From Promethearchaeia archaeon (GTDB lineage Archaea; Asgardarchaeota; Lokiarchaeia; Sigyniarchaeales; SOKP01), in contig JAHQWI010000113.1 in the NCBI GenBank assembly GCA_029856085.1, positions 1 through 33,299 on the forward strand: 33,299 nucleotides of DNA, given 5' to 3'. Shown piece by piece: positions 1 through 8,866 of this stretch. The notes under the pieces were generated by a model, which was not told where the DNA came from, ran no database searches, and saw only the letters and a program-made list of their open reading frames with translations. The translations under genes were made by a program, and so were the position numbers. Numbering within the stretch: the first letter of the stretch is position 1; the number at the start of each line of letters is the position of its first letter.

Positions 1-275
1 GGAGAATTTGGCTCTTTTAAAGCTGCTAGAGCATATAAATAAACATTATCAACGAAGTTAATAGCGATCGTACCATATTCTTTAAGATTCTTATAGGTAG
101 TCGTGCTATAGAAAGGTGATATCTGAATTTGATCTCCCTCTATCATTCTAATACCCATACAGGACGCATTAGGCTTAATATCTTTATCTTTTGCTGTTAT
201 AGAATAAGTTGTAGCAATAATTTCATATAAATTATCTTTCTTCAACCCAAAATCTTGATAATCAAACATTTTCAT
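1..275 (-). CDS. DUF447 family protein, N-terminal part (cut by window edge)
   Basis: This gene is not in the ORF track. Reading the minus strand from an ATG at 275 gives about 91 residues (MKMFDYQDFGLKKDNLYEII...) open to the window edge. The pattern 'EIIATTYS...PNASCMGIRM' resembles the N-terminus of archaeal DUF447 proteins, which have an FMN-binding split-barrel-like fold. A second ATG lies two codons downstream. It follows the FMN split-barrel gene on the same strand by 62 bases, so it may close the glycyl-radical operon. From memory, DUF447 genes tend to lie near pterin or methanopterin cofactor genes, which fits the DHPS-related gene and mptA elsewhere in the window. The biochemical role is unknown. 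The reading frame is certain; the family call is from pattern memory only. Confidence 0.6.
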   Translation of the reverse strand, partial: MKMFDYQDFGLKKDNLYEIIATTYSITAKDKDIKPNASCMGIRMIEGDQIQISPFYSTTTYKNLKEYGTIAINFVDNVYLYALAALKEPNS

Positions 276-337
276 TTAATACTATTGTTATTTTCTTCAT
301 TTTGCCATTTTTGATTTCTCTATGGAAGAGAAAGAAG

Positions 338-1216
338 TTAAAGACTAAATTTGGTCACCTTAGGCCTTGTTTCAATTTCAGGGTAAATTTTGCCAGTAAT
401 AGGGGGAGAACTGTTGTATATTTCTTCAATATCTATTAATCCAAATTCAATATCTTCGACTTTTTGAATACTGGTAAAGGTTCCTTTTACAACTTGACTG
501 GCCATATCGAAATTAGCACCAATTACAGCGACTTTTGAATTAACGGGAATCTGTAATAAATCTTCCTTCGAATCTGCTAATGGGAAATAGAGTCTATTAT
601 AATCAACAGTATTTATTTGAAGATTTGGTATAATTAAAGGATAACCATCAGAAGAATCAATATATGCAATCGCTCTAACACCTATTGGATCTGAAAATAG
701 CTTATATCCAATAACATTTAATCGTTTCTCCTCTAGTCCGGTTTTTGCTTCTTTTCTAATAGTTCTAATAATTTTTCTTGGTATACTACTAGGTGGTAAA
801 TTTCTAATGGGAGTTACAGCAATAACCTTATTATAAAAGACTTTATAGACGTTAATATACGTAAAATAACGAAAAAACTCTGATCGATTAAAATAATCAA
901 GGTCTTCTCCTTTGGTTTTAGTATGAGTAAAATCAGCTTTTACTTGAATAAATTTAAATGGAGGTTGTGAGGTCATATAAAAAATTCCTTGTTTTGGATT
1001 TTTTTGTACATTTTCCTTACTAGTACCAGCAAAAAATTGTCCCCATACTATTTGATCCCTACTTATCGCCCGATTTGATGTAATAATAGTAATATGGGGC
1101 CATCCCCGTGAATCTATAGTTGAGACTAATTTTACCATTACATCTGGTTGAGTAAAATCAATAAGTTTATCTGAAAATTCAGGAACCCAACCTAATTTAT
1201 TATTATTTTCCCTCAT
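338..1216 (-). CDS. FMN-binding split-barrel (pyridoxamine 5'-phosphate oxidase-like) protein
   Basis: This is a 292-residue cytosolic protein. Its first ~110 residues look like a PNPOx-type split barrel: 'VSTIDSRGWPHITII' followed by 'QIVWGQFFAGTSKENV' resembles the flavin-binding strands of these proteins. Residues ~165-270 ('PIGVRAIAYIDSSDGYPLI', then 'VAVIGANFDMASQVVKGTF') look like a second, degenerate barrel, so the protein may be a two-domain fusion. It starts 28 bases after the activase stop and probably shares the transcript of the glycyl radical enzyme. Flavin or F420 reductase activity is possible, but no substrate can be read from the sequence. I would not call it a true pyridoxamine phosphate oxidase. 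The start is the only nearby ATG. Confidence 0.6.
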   Translation of the reverse strand: MRENNNKLGWVPEFSDKLIDFTQPDVMVKLVSTIDSRGWPHITIITSNRAISRDQIVWGQFFAGTSKENVQKNPKQGIFYMTSQPPFKFIQVKADFTHTKTKGEDLDYFNRSEFFRYFTYINVYKVFYNKVIAVTPIRNLPPSSIPRKIIRTIRKEAKTGLEEKRLNVIGYKLFSDPIGVRAIAYIDSSDGYPLIIPNLQINTVDYNRLYFPLADSKEDLLQIPVNSKVAVIGANFDMASQVVKGTFTSIQKVEDIEFGLIDIEEIYNSSPPITGKIYPEIETRPKVTKFSL

Positions 1217-1244
1217 AATTCATCAATTTATTTAATATTGTTTT

Positions 1245-2249
1245 TTAATCTACATTATCAACAAGATGGCGATCTTGATTTTTCATTATATTTTCATTGT
1301 TTTTTATACTTCTTATCAGTCCAGACCAATGAGGATTTTTAACACCTGTAGATTCGGCAATATTGAGAAAATGTTCCATTTCCTCCTTTTTCATTAATAA
1401 AATGTCTTTTAACGACCAATCTATATTTAATCTCTCATACTTTGAGACACAAAGGTTATTAAAAGAAAGAAGATCCCATCTTTCAGGAAAATTATTTAAT
1501 TTATTTACAATGAACTCTCCTATTCCTTTAATATTTTCCTCAATAGCAGTATAAAGGGGGATAATGGGAGTTCTTATCCACATTTTTTTACCATTTCCTT
1601 TTAAATAATTAGAAATCCAAATAGCGTTTTCCAATATTGCTTCATTAGGTACTCCTGTAAATTCCTTATGCTTATCAGAATCTATATGTTTGATATCTAA
1701 AAGCACTAAATCTACATAGGGTAAAATTTGTTCATAAACCTTTTTAGAAGCATATCCACATGTATCTACAGCAGTAGATATGCCATTTTCTTTACATTTT
1801 TTCAAAAAATCAGCTACAAAATCAGGTTGTTGTGTCGGTTCACCGCCTGAAACAGTTACTCCTCCATTAGATTCAGTGTAATAGATCTTATCTTTTTCAA
1901 TTTCATAGAAAAGATCTTCTAACTTCCACCATCTACCTAACATATTTAATGCGGTAGAAGGGCATTCCACAACACACTCTCCGCATTCAGTACATTTTTC
2001 TCGATCAATATTAAGTCCATTCTTATCAAAGGATAGTGCTTTTTGTTGACATGTTTCTATGCATATCTTGCATCCAATACATTTATGCTTAAACCACTCA
2101 AGTTGAGGAATTTTAAGTATAGATTCAGGATTATGACACCATATGCATTTTAATGGACAATGTTTAAAAAACACAGTTGTTCTGATGCCTGGACCATCCT
2201 CAGTTGAAAATTTCTGAATTTGAAAAATTAAAGCTTCAGATGCTGCCAT
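1245..2249 (-). CDS. Glycyl radical enzyme activating enzyme (radical SAM)
   Basis: This is a PflA-type activase that would use SAM and a [4Fe-4S] cluster to place the glycyl radical on the neighbouring enzyme. 'FFKHCPLKCIWCHNPES' carries the radical-SAM CxxxCxxC motif. It is followed by two ferredoxin-like cluster motifs, 'CIGCKICIETC' and 'CTECGECVVEC', the insertion typical of activases of non-PFL glycyl radical enzymes. 'YTESNGGVTVSGGEP' is the conserved SAM-binding GGEP region. The ORF track begins 35 codons upstream at 2354, but that part overlaps the end of the glycyl radical gene and is not protein-like. I place the start at the ATG at 2249 (MAASEALIFQIQKFSTEDGPG), giving 334 residues and a 52-base gap from the upstream gene. 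Pairing with the upstream enzyme is essentially certain. Confidence 0.93.
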   Translation of the reverse strand: MAASEALIFQIQKFSTEDGPGIRTTVFFKHCPLKCIWCHNPESILKIPQLEWFKHKCIGCKICIETCQQKALSFDKNGLNIDREKCTECGECVVECPSTALNMLGRWWKLEDLFYEIEKDKIYYTESNGGVTVSGGEPTQQPDFVADFLKKCKENGISTAVDTCGYASKKVYEQILPYVDLVLLDIKHIDSDKHKEFTGVPNEAILENAIWISNYLKGNGKKMWIRTPIIPLYTAIEENIKGIGEFIVNKLNNFPERWDLLSFNNLCVSKYERLNIDWSLKDILLMKKEEMEHFLNIAESTGVKNPHWSGLIRSIKNNENIMKNQDRHLVDNVD

Positions 2250-2301
2250 TATCTTAATTTTATTTAGTTTTAATAATAATTGTAAAATTAATAAAAAATT
2301 T

Positions 2302-4806
2302 CTACATTCTATGAGATTCTCTTGCGATAATCTCATTTTGTAATTCTCTTCCAATAGCAGTAAAGTATGCGTTATAACCTGTTACTCTAACTAGAAGATT
2401 AGTATAATTTTCAGGGTTTTTTTGAGCATCTTTTAACATTTTGACATCGAGCATATTGATTTGTAGAGCAGTGCCTCCGTTTTCTATATAACCTCTTAAA
2501 TAAGCTTTAAATTTTTCTTTATGCTCTGGATCTCTAATTATAGATGGATTAAATGTAATTGTATGACTTGCTCCATTGGGTAAGTAATTAATATATTCTC
2601 CAGATTCAATTTTACCTCCTAATGTCTTACCAACAGAATTAGTAACCGCAGTAGGTCCCTTCATATCAGCTCCATCGGTAGGACAAATAGCATTTGACAG
2701 AAATGATCCATTATTTCGTCCATTTGGAGTAGCTATTGTATAACTAGCATCAGCTCCTGCCCAATAGTTCCATGATAACATTCCTGGACGATATTGATGA
2801 TTAGTTGGTGTTTTATAAATCCAACATTCTTCTGCCCATGTTTCCATTACCATTCTAGCTAGTTCATCAGCATCATCTTCATCGTTTCCATATTTTGGAG
2901 CCTTATTCCTTAAGTATGTTTGCATTATCTCATTTCCTTTGAAGTCACTCATAATGGCATCCTTAATCTGCGCTATTGTATATTTCTTATCTTCATAAAC
3001 TAGCTTTTTAATTGCTAATAATGAATCTACTGTTGTAGCAAAACCCACACCTTCAACAGTAATAAATCTCAATTCCGGACCGCCATTTGTAATATCTAAA
3101 CCTTGCTCTATACATCCCCGAACCATCGATGATAAGTATGGAGTACGAATAAAATCTCCTCGAAGTTCTTCGCACATATTATTCAAATCTACAGTATATT
3201 TAATTATAAATCTCACTTGTTCTTTCCAAGCGTTATAAAAATCCTCCCATGTTTGAAATTTTTCAGCGTCTCCCCTTTCTGGTCCGATTTGCTCCCCAAG
3301 TTTAGTAATAATATTATCCCCCGGCATATTTTGTCCATTCCACAATGTTAACTCTATAGATTTAGTTAAATTAGGATTGCAATTTACAGTTCCACTTCTA
3401 TCATTGCCTTGCATTGTGTTTTCCAAACAACCTACTACTCCATAATTCCAAGCTTCTTCTTTACGTATGCCTTCTTTAATCATTCCAGCAATACTCCTCT
3501 CATCAAAATTTAGAATGAATGGAGAACCCTGAGCTCTAGCAATCATATCTACTAAAATATCTAAAAGTTTATCAGGAGAATTTCTATGAATCCTTACATT
3601 CGGTTTAGGCTCAAGACTAGGGTACCACGAATCTATAACTTCAAGCATAGTATATGTAAGTTCATTTGTTAAATCTTCTCCATTTGGACCACACCCTGAG
3701 AGCGTTATAATTTGACCAAATGCTGATGTTATTCCCTGTTTACCAGCTTTGATCATTGCATCATAAGTTGTATTACAATGAAACCAGAAACTACCTAAAA
3801 TCTCTTTTGCAAACTCTTTAGTGATCTTTTTTTGCTCAATAACGTCTTTTTTATACAAATCCCATAGGTATTGATCAAGTCTCCCAAAAGAAAGGCCTGC
3901 TCCGGGGTAAGATTCTTCAGCCATTACTAACATATGAATGAGCCAAACTGTTTGAACCCCCTGCCAAAAAGTCTCAGCAGGTTCCCATGGCACTCTTTCT
4001 AAATTTCTTGACATTTGTTCAAGTTCTTGTATTCTTTCAGGTTTAAATGTATCTTCTTTTAATTTTCGACATTCTTCAGCGTACTTTTTTGCTAATTCCC
4101 TTGGAATTTCTGCTGAGATCATCATTGCCCTAAGTTCTTCTCCTTTTGAACCACTTTTTTCCTCTTCGCTAAGGTTATCGTATGTCTTTCTGGCTTTTTC
4201 ATAAATATATTTAAATCCTTCTTTAACTACTGTTTCATAATCAGGTATAATATGACCTGATGTTGCTCCTAGATTTCCGAAACCAGATTTATGATATTTA
4301 AAAACAGCTTCTCGATTTTTTATATTTTTTTTCCAATATTCTTTCGCTTCTTCTTCATTAAAACATTTGCTTAATTGTGTATTAAATCTCCCACCTGCAA
4401 TTAAATCATTTTCAGAAATAATTTCCTGAGGAATATAGTCAAGCATAACTTTTTCGAAAAATATTGCTCTTCGTTCGGGTAATGATAATTCCCAAAAATC
4501 ATCTGGTAATTCTATTGGTATAGCCATTGATCTAAAAGATGAAGCAAATACACCTTTATCATTTTTTCCCAAAATTTGGATATAGCTATATACATCAGGA
4601 GACACATAAAAATCTCCCTCATGAAAAACAATATCCCAATCTGTTCCTGTTGTAAATGGCATATATTGGTTATTCCAACCTCGTTTTAATCCCTTAAAGT
4701 AATAATTTCTAAGCCATTTAGAACGAGGAGAAAGATCATGAGGTTCAGCAATAGGAAATTTAGGCTCTTCTTTTCGATTATCTTGATTTCTATTAATGTT
4801 AATCAT
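2302..4806 (-). CDS. Glycyl radical enzyme (pyruvate formate-lyase superfamily), C-x-E type
   Basis: This 834-residue, oxygen-sensitive radical enzyme has the C-terminal box 'RVTGYNAYF...LQNEII', with the radical glycine at Gly810, 25 residues from the end. The active-site loop 'GVVGCLEN' holds a single thiyl cysteine (Cys460) with Glu462 two residues on. True pyruvate formate-lyases have two adjacent cysteines, so this is not PFL. The C-x-E arrangement is that of glycerol/diol dehydratases, choline TMA-lyase and hydroxyphenylacetate decarboxylases. Length fits those families. Substrate cannot be assigned from sequence reading. The dedicated activase follows 52 bases downstream. No microcompartment shell genes are visible nearby. 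The 126-base upstream gap is very AT-rich, with a possible TATA element. Confidence 0.92.
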   Translation of the reverse strand: MININRNQDNRKEEPKFPIAEPHDLSPRSKWLRNYYFKGLKRGWNNQYMPFTTGTDWDIVFHEGDFYVSPDVYSYIQILGKNDKGVFASSFRSMAIPIELPDDFWELSLPERRAIFFEKVMLDYIPQEIISENDLIAGGRFNTQLSKCFNEEEAKEYWKKNIKNREAVFKYHKSGFGNLGATSGHIIPDYETVVKEGFKYIYEKARKTYDNLSEEEKSGSKGEELRAMMISAEIPRELAKKYAEECRKLKEDTFKPERIQELEQMSRNLERVPWEPAETFWQGVQTVWLIHMLVMAEESYPGAGLSFGRLDQYLWDLYKKDVIEQKKITKEFAKEILGSFWFHCNTTYDAMIKAGKQGITSAFGQIITLSGCGPNGEDLTNELTYTMLEVIDSWYPSLEPKPNVRIHRNSPDKLLDILVDMIARAQGSPFILNFDERSIAGMIKEGIRKEEAWNYGVVGCLENTMQGNDRSGTVNCNPNLTKSIELTLWNGQNMPGDNIITKLGEQIGPERGDAEKFQTWEDFYNAWKEQVRFIIKYTVDLNNMCEELRGDFIRTPYLSSMVRGCIEQGLDITNGGPELRFITVEGVGFATTVDSLLAIKKLVYEDKKYTIAQIKDAIMSDFKGNEIMQTYLRNKAPKYGNDEDDADELARMVMETWAEECWIYKTPTNHQYRPGMLSWNYWAGADASYTIATPNGRNNGSFLSNAICPTDGADMKGPTAVTNSVGKTLGGKIESGEYINYLPNGASHTITFNPSIIRDPEHKEKFKAYLRGYIENGGTALQINMLDVKMLKDAQKNPENYTNLLVRVTGYNAYFTAIGRELQNEIIARESHRM

Positions 4807-4837
4807 TTAAAAGATCACAAATTGATATTTCCACTTG

Positions 4838-4852
4838 AAAATATATTTTAAT
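4838..4852 (-). promoter_or_regulatory. Possible archaeal TATA box of the glycyl radical operon
   Basis: The minus strand reads 'TTAAAATATATTTTC' about 35-45 bases upstream of the glycyl radical enzyme start. This is reasonable TATA spacing for a short leader. The whole gap is AT-rich, so chance matches are likely, and no clear BRE is seen. Confidence 0.25.
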
Positions 4853-4932
4853 ATTTAATCTAACTAAAATAAAGCAAATTCAATTATAAAATTTTAAATT
4901 TATAATTATTAGAAATATTAGAAATTCTAATT

Positions 4933-5463
4933 TTACTTAAGTCTTGCTTCAGAAAGATGTAAATGATCGGTCTCTACTTCTACAAAAGCTTGGAATATTT
5001 CTTTTACTCGTTCATTTTTAGCCTCTGCTGCCGCTTGTCCATAAAACTTAATTGCTCTGTCCTCCCTACTGTGCGATTCCTCTAAATTTTGATTGAATTC
5101 AGGAGCACATTTGTCGTACTTGGGGAATTCGATTTTATCCATCTTTAAAATCTTCTTCCAGCAGGCCGCGTGTTCTGCCTCAACCTTAGCAAGGATCTTA
5201 AACAGCTTTTGACCATCTAATTCAGGAGTCTTCTTACTCGCACATTTATAAAAAATATTATTAGAAACTTCCACTTCTAAAGCTTTTTCAGCATTCGCTT
5301 TATCTTTTTCATTTAATTCAACATCCCAAGCACCTGTATCATCATATTCTGTTGATTCTACGAAATATTTTTCGAAAGCTCCGCAAAATGGACAGCGACT
5401 TGGTGCTTCCTCGCCAATATACGCTTCTCCACATATTTTACAAACATAAACTTTTACAAAAAT
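4933..5463 (-). CDS. Rubrerythrin with N-terminal rubredoxin-like domain; probable ATT start
   Basis: The ORF track shows only 113 residues from a GTG at 5274, but the frame stays open upstream to a stop near 5480. It encodes 'KVYVCKICGEAYIGEE' and 'SRCPFCGAF', a CxxC...CPxC rubredoxin-like iron site. The rest is a ferritin-like di-iron bundle with carboxylate/histidine motifs 'EVEVSNNIFY', 'KVEAEHAACW', 'ESHSREDRA' and 'EVETDHLHL'. No ATG, GTG or TTG precedes the rubredoxin part. An ATT at 5463, about six bases after the purine-rich 'GGGGTGG', gives MFVKVYVCKICGE and 176 residues. It probably reduces peroxide or protects oxygen-labile enzymes such as the glycyl radical system next door, whose strand it shares. 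The domain order (rubredoxin first) resembles reverse rubrerythrins. The start codon is inference. Confidence 0.85.
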   Translation of the reverse strand: MFVKVYVCKICGEAYIGEEAPSRCPFCGAFEKYFVESTEYDDTGAWDVELNEKDKANAEKALEVEVSNNIFYKCASKKTPELDGQKLFKILAKVEAEHAACWKKILKMDKIEFPKYDKCAPEFNQNLEESHSREDRAIKFYGQAAAEAKNERVKEIFQAFVEVETDHLHLSEARLK

Positions 5464-5673
5464 CTCTATCCACCCCTTTTACAAAAAATTTAAATTCGAT
5501 ATTAAGGTATTAAAAATTCCACAGTTTTTATATTTTTAACTTAATTTCTAAAAACAGATGTTGTTAATTGTAAACTAAAAATAATAAACTTACACATATA
5601 GAAATATAAAAAAAAAATAGGATATAAGAAGAAATATTAATTTCTTATCACACATTAAAAAACTTGTCTGAAT

Positions 5674-6777
5674 TTGCCTGAAAAAAAACTGACTTGTCTT
5701 GGAATAGATCCAGGGTCGAAGAGTTGGGACTTTTATGCTTTAAATGGAAACGAAGTAATCCTAGACACATCTTTACCCACTAAAGAATTGATAAATGATC
5801 CTCAAAAAGTAATTACTATCATTGATTCTGTCAAAAATCTTGATATGATGGTTGCTCCAAGTGGGTTTGGACTCCCCTTAAAAGATGTAAATGAAATAAC
5901 TGAACAAGATATCTTTTTTACATTATTAAAATTTAACCAGAAAGCAAAAAACAAACTTATTGGTCTTGGAGAAGTTTTACGATTGATCAAAGCCCAAAAT
6001 ATACATGGCGTTATTGTTCCTGGAGTCAAACATCTCCCTACTGTTCCTAGATATCGTAAAATTAATAAAATTGATATGGGTACTGCTGATAAAATATGTA
6101 CAGCAGTAACAGGGATTAAAGATCAAATGGAACGGTTAAATATTCCTCCTGAAAGTACAAATTTTATTATGGTTGAAATCGGTTATGGGTTTACCGCTGT
6201 TTTAGCAATTGAAAACGGGCAAATAATTGATGGCATTGGTGGATCCAATATAATGGGTTTTAGAGCTTGTGGATCTCTTGATGGAGAATTAGCTTATCTA
6301 ATAAAAAATATTCATAAAGATAATATTTATAAAGGTGGGGTTGCCTTCATTGCAGGTTATTCTGATTTAAGTTTAAAAGAAATAACATTATTAGCTGAGA
6401 GGGATGAACAAACTAAAACTGCCCTTAAAGCTTATATGTCAAGTGTAAAAAAAGCTGTTTTTGGCATTTCTTCATCTTTTTCACAAAAAAACAAAATAAC
6501 AGAAGTTTTGTTGGCTGGTAGAGGTTCAAATTTATCATTTTTAAAGGACAAAATGATCCACGGTTTGAGAGACGTTGCACCTGTGAAAATAATGAATTCA
6601 TATAGTCAAATAGCAAAACGTGCTGCTCAAGGTGCTGCTTTCATTGCAAACGGGATTCTTGGTGGTGATTTTGAGCCATTAATTAATAACTTAAAAATTA
6701 AACAAGCTTCTGGCTCAATATTAGATGATATTTATATTCCATTTGAAAAAGAAAAGTGGATACGTGATTTAGATTAA
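5674..6777 (+). CDS. DUF1464 family protein (ASKHA-fold, butyrate-kinase-like)
   Basis: This 367-residue protein starts at TTG (5674). The N-terminus 'LTCLGIDPGSKSWDFYAL' is the phosphate-1 motif of the actin/hexokinase/acetate-kinase fold. Later segments such as 'FIMVEIGYGFTAVLAIENG' (phosphate 2) and 'EVLLAGRGSNLSFLK' (adenosine motif) fit the same fold. It matches what I recall of DUF1464, archaeal proteins with no established reaction that are sometimes called butyrate-kinase-like. The next gene overlaps its stop codon, so translation is probably coupled with the DHPS-related protein. This suggests a linked role in pterin cofactor synthesis, but that is inference from position. No clear Shine-Dalgarno motif precedes the TTG, so the true start could differ slightly. 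Confidence 0.75.
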   Translation: MPEKKLTCLGIDPGSKSWDFYALNGNEVILDTSLPTKELINDPQKVITIIDSVKNLDMMVAPSGFGLPLKDVNEITEQDIFFTLLKFNQKAKNKLIGLGEVLRLIKAQNIHGVIVPGVKHLPTVPRYRKINKIDMGTADKICTAVTGIKDQMERLNIPPESTNFIMVEIGYGFTAVLAIENGQIIDGIGGSNIMGFRACGSLDGELAYLIKNIHKDNIYKGGVAFIAGYSDLSLKEITLLAERDEQTKTALKAYMSSVKKAVFGISSSFSQKNKITEVLLAGRGSNLSFLKDKMIHGLRDVAPVKIMNSYSQIAKRAAQGAAFIANGILGGDFEPLINNLKIKQASGSILDDIYIPFEKEKWIRDLD

Positions 6778-8347
6778 AATTTTAATAATCACTGGGCAAA
6801 ATAGCTATAACATAATAGAAAAGATAGTTATTTCTGTAAAAGAACATAGAATAAATATAATTAAAGCACCTACATCAATTTCGGCGTTTCTGACAGAGCA
6901 AGAAACATCATCAATTTTAGAAAAGACACAAATTTTTAACTATGATTTGGTCTTATTACCTGGTTTTGTCCAATGGGATTCATCGAAATTAGAAGAAATT
7001 TTTTTTATTAAAATTAGAAAAGGACCTGAATTTGCTTCTGATTTACCAGTTATCTTAAAAAATCTAAATAAAATTGAGTTGTCAACCAACCTTCCAGCAA
7101 ATAGATTATTAGAGGTTTCCGGAGAAAGTGATTATCATGATTTTGTAAAAAACCAACTAATAATTGCAAAGGAAGAGCTAGGGTATCATACATTTTATAT
7201 CAATAAAGAAAAATCCAATCTAATAATAGGTAGGTATTTACCACCACCAATAATAGCTGAAATAGTAAATTGTACAAATAAAGATAATGATAATATCCTT
7301 AAAAAAGTAAAGCATTATATAGCTTCAGGGGCAGACATTATAGACATTGGATGTATATCTAATAAACCTAATCCAGAAAGAATTAAGGAAATAATCGACT
7401 TAGTTAGGTCTAAATATGATGTTTTAATAAGTATTGATTCTATGGATAGTAAAGAAATCAATGCAGCAATAGATCAAGATATTGATCTTATTCTAAGTCT
7501 AGATTTGGGTAATTACAAAGAATTCTTGAATCTCCCTAAGAATATTCCTATCGTTATTCTCCCTACTAATATGAACCAAGCATATTTTCCTAAAGACCCT
7601 GATGTACGGGTTAAAAATTTGTTCAAATTGACTGAAATATTACAGAATAACGGATTTCAAAAATTAATTGCTGATCCCTTATTAGAAACGCCTATCAGCC
7701 CGGGAATATGTAATTCCTTAGAGACTTATTTTCTTTATAAAAAACAAATTACCCTTGAGAATTATAAAGGGTTTGAACTCCCCTTATTCTTTGGAATTTC
7801 AAATGTTGTTGAACTTATGGATATAGATTCGGTGGGAATAAATGGTCTTTTAGCTAGCATTGCAACGGAGCTAGATATTGGTATTCTTTTTACTGTTGAA
7901 CACAGTACAAAATTAATGGGAGGAGTAAGGGAGTTAAAAGAGAGTTTGAAATTGAATTATATTGCAAAATATAAAGAAACACCGCCGATAAATCAAGGAT
8001 TATCCGTTTTTAAGGCGAAAGGAAAAACTAGTCAAGAGACACCACATATAAATAAAAAAGGAGCGATCATAGTTAATTCTTTAAATCCTCAATATGATCC
8101 AGATGAGAAAGGGTATTTTAAAATTTATGTAAATCATTATTCTAAACAAATCTACATTTTACATTTTTCAAATACGCATGCAATATTAAATACTATGGTA
8201 GGAACAAATGCTGAAACGATAAGCAAGAAAATAGTCGAATTAAATATAACTGATCATATTCAGCATGTTAATTATCTTGGAAGAGAGTTAATTAAAGCAG
8301 AAATATGTTTGCAAACAGGAAAACCATACATTCAAGATGAAAAATAA
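6773..8347 (+). CDS. Archaeal dihydropteroate synthase-related protein; probable ATT start
   Basis: The track starts at a TTG at 6947, which lies inside the conserved N-terminal domain. The upstream frame is open to a TAG at 6770 and begins ATT AAA ATT TTA, reading MKILIITGQNSYNIIEK if the ATT at 6773 initiates. That ATT overlaps the DUF1464 stop (ATTAA), giving 524 residues. Residues ~200-420 look like a TIM barrel of the pterin-binding type ('IASGADIIDIGCISNKPNP', 'DVLISIDSMDSKEI', 'KLIADPLLETPI'). The last ~120 residues resemble DUF4346, which ends the archaeal DHPS-related family. That family occurs in archaea lacking bacterial DHPS and is linked to methanopterin-type cofactors. The exact reaction is unproven. 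Confidence 0.82.
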   Translation: MKILIITGQNSYNIIEKIVISVKEHRINIIKAPTSISAFLTEQETSSILEKTQIFNYDLVLLPGFVQWDSSKLEEIFFIKIRKGPEFASDLPVILKNLNKIELSTNLPANRLLEVSGESDYHDFVKNQLIIAKEELGYHTFYINKEKSNLIIGRYLPPPIIAEIVNCTNKDNDNILKKVKHYIASGADIIDIGCISNKPNPERIKEIIDLVRSKYDVLISIDSMDSKEINAAIDQDIDLILSLDLGNYKEFLNLPKNIPIVILPTNMNQAYFPKDPDVRVKNLFKLTEILQNNGFQKLIADPLLETPISPGICNSLETYFLYKKQITLENYKGFELPLFFGISNVVELMDIDSVGINGLLASIATELDIGILFTVEHSTKLMGGVRELKESLKLNYIAKYKETPPINQGLSVFKAKGKTSQETPHINKKGAIIVNSLNPQYDPDEKGYFKIYVNHYSKQIYILHFSNTHAILNTMVGTNAETISKKIVELNITDHIQHVNYLGRELIKAEICLQTGKPYIQDEK

Positions 8348-8375
8348 AAAAGTTGTTGGCTGTACCTTAATCCAT

Positions 8376-8663
8376 TTATACTATCTCAAAACAAGTTTTT
8401 AAATCCATACCCTTTTCCAATAAAGGTTGTAGTTTCGCCATATTTTTTCCCAAATTAGCCATGTGTGCCTTAATTGCATCTCCGTCTTTGTATTTCTCAT
8501 ACCATACTATTGTATTTTCTTGATCTTTTACCGTGTGGGGGATATAAGCTAATAAACCTGGCTCGGATGCTCTTACCTTTGGCACGATTTCTTTCAAAAC
8601 TTCTTTTGCTTCTTCCATTTTGCCTTCTTTAACATGTATGGTCGCAATAATTGAAATTGTCAA
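8376..8663 (-). CDS. Small ABM-fold (antibiotic biosynthesis monooxygenase-like) protein
   Basis: This is a 95-residue dimeric alpha+beta-barrel type protein. 'ISIIATIHVKEGKMEEAKEVLKEIVPKVRASEPGL' and 'NTIVWYEKYKDGDAIKAHMAN' follow the ABM / YgiN-like pattern. It starts at TTG (8663), supported by a strong Shine-Dalgarno 'GGAGGT' nine bases upstream. It faces the DHPS-related gene tail to tail (28 bases apart) and diverges from the dehydrogenase. ABM proteins act as cofactor-free quinol monooxygenases, heme-degrading enzymes or isomerases. No residue here decides among these. Confidence 0.75.
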   Translation of the reverse strand: MTISIIATIHVKEGKMEEAKEVLKEIVPKVRASEPGLLAYIPHTVKDQENTIVWYEKYKDGDAIKAHMANLGKNMAKLQPLLEKGMDLKTCFEIV

Positions 8664-8780
8664 ATACTTTATACCTCCAAATTAATGATGAAATTTATAA
8701 TGATAATTCAAATTTAAATGATTTCTAAAGTAAAATTGTAGCAGAGGTCAATTATAGTTTAAAAAAATTCAAAAGGGAAA

Positions 8781-8862
8781 AAATATATTTAAGAATGAAA
8801 TCTTTAAAAAATTGCTAAGTTGAATAATCCTATTGTCATAGTAACTAAATTAAAAGGAAGGA
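8781..8862 (+). promoter_or_regulatory. Promoter and ribosome binding site of the CBS-fused dehydrogenase
   Basis: An archaeal TATA-like stretch 'AAATATATTTAAG' at about 8781-8793 lies ~75 bases before the start codon. The Shine-Dalgarno 'AAGGAAGGA' at 8854-8862 ends four bases before the ATG at 8867. Together they suggest a leadered transcript. The TATA part is weak evidence in AT-rich DNA. Confidence 0.4.
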
Positions 8863-8866
8863 AATT

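Noticed and set aside
1363-1554. 63-residue plus-strand ORF
   Set aside because: It lies wholly inside the radical-SAM activase on the other strand, and its product has no domain-like features.
2250-2354. N-terminal 35 codons of the activase ORF in the track
   Set aside because: They overlap the end of the glycyl radical gene and translate to low-complexity AT-rich sequence; the family N-terminus begins at the ATG at 2249.
2302-4806. Pyruvate formate-lyase assignment
   Set aside because: The active site has only one cysteine (GVVGCLEN), not the adjacent Cys-Cys pair of PFL.
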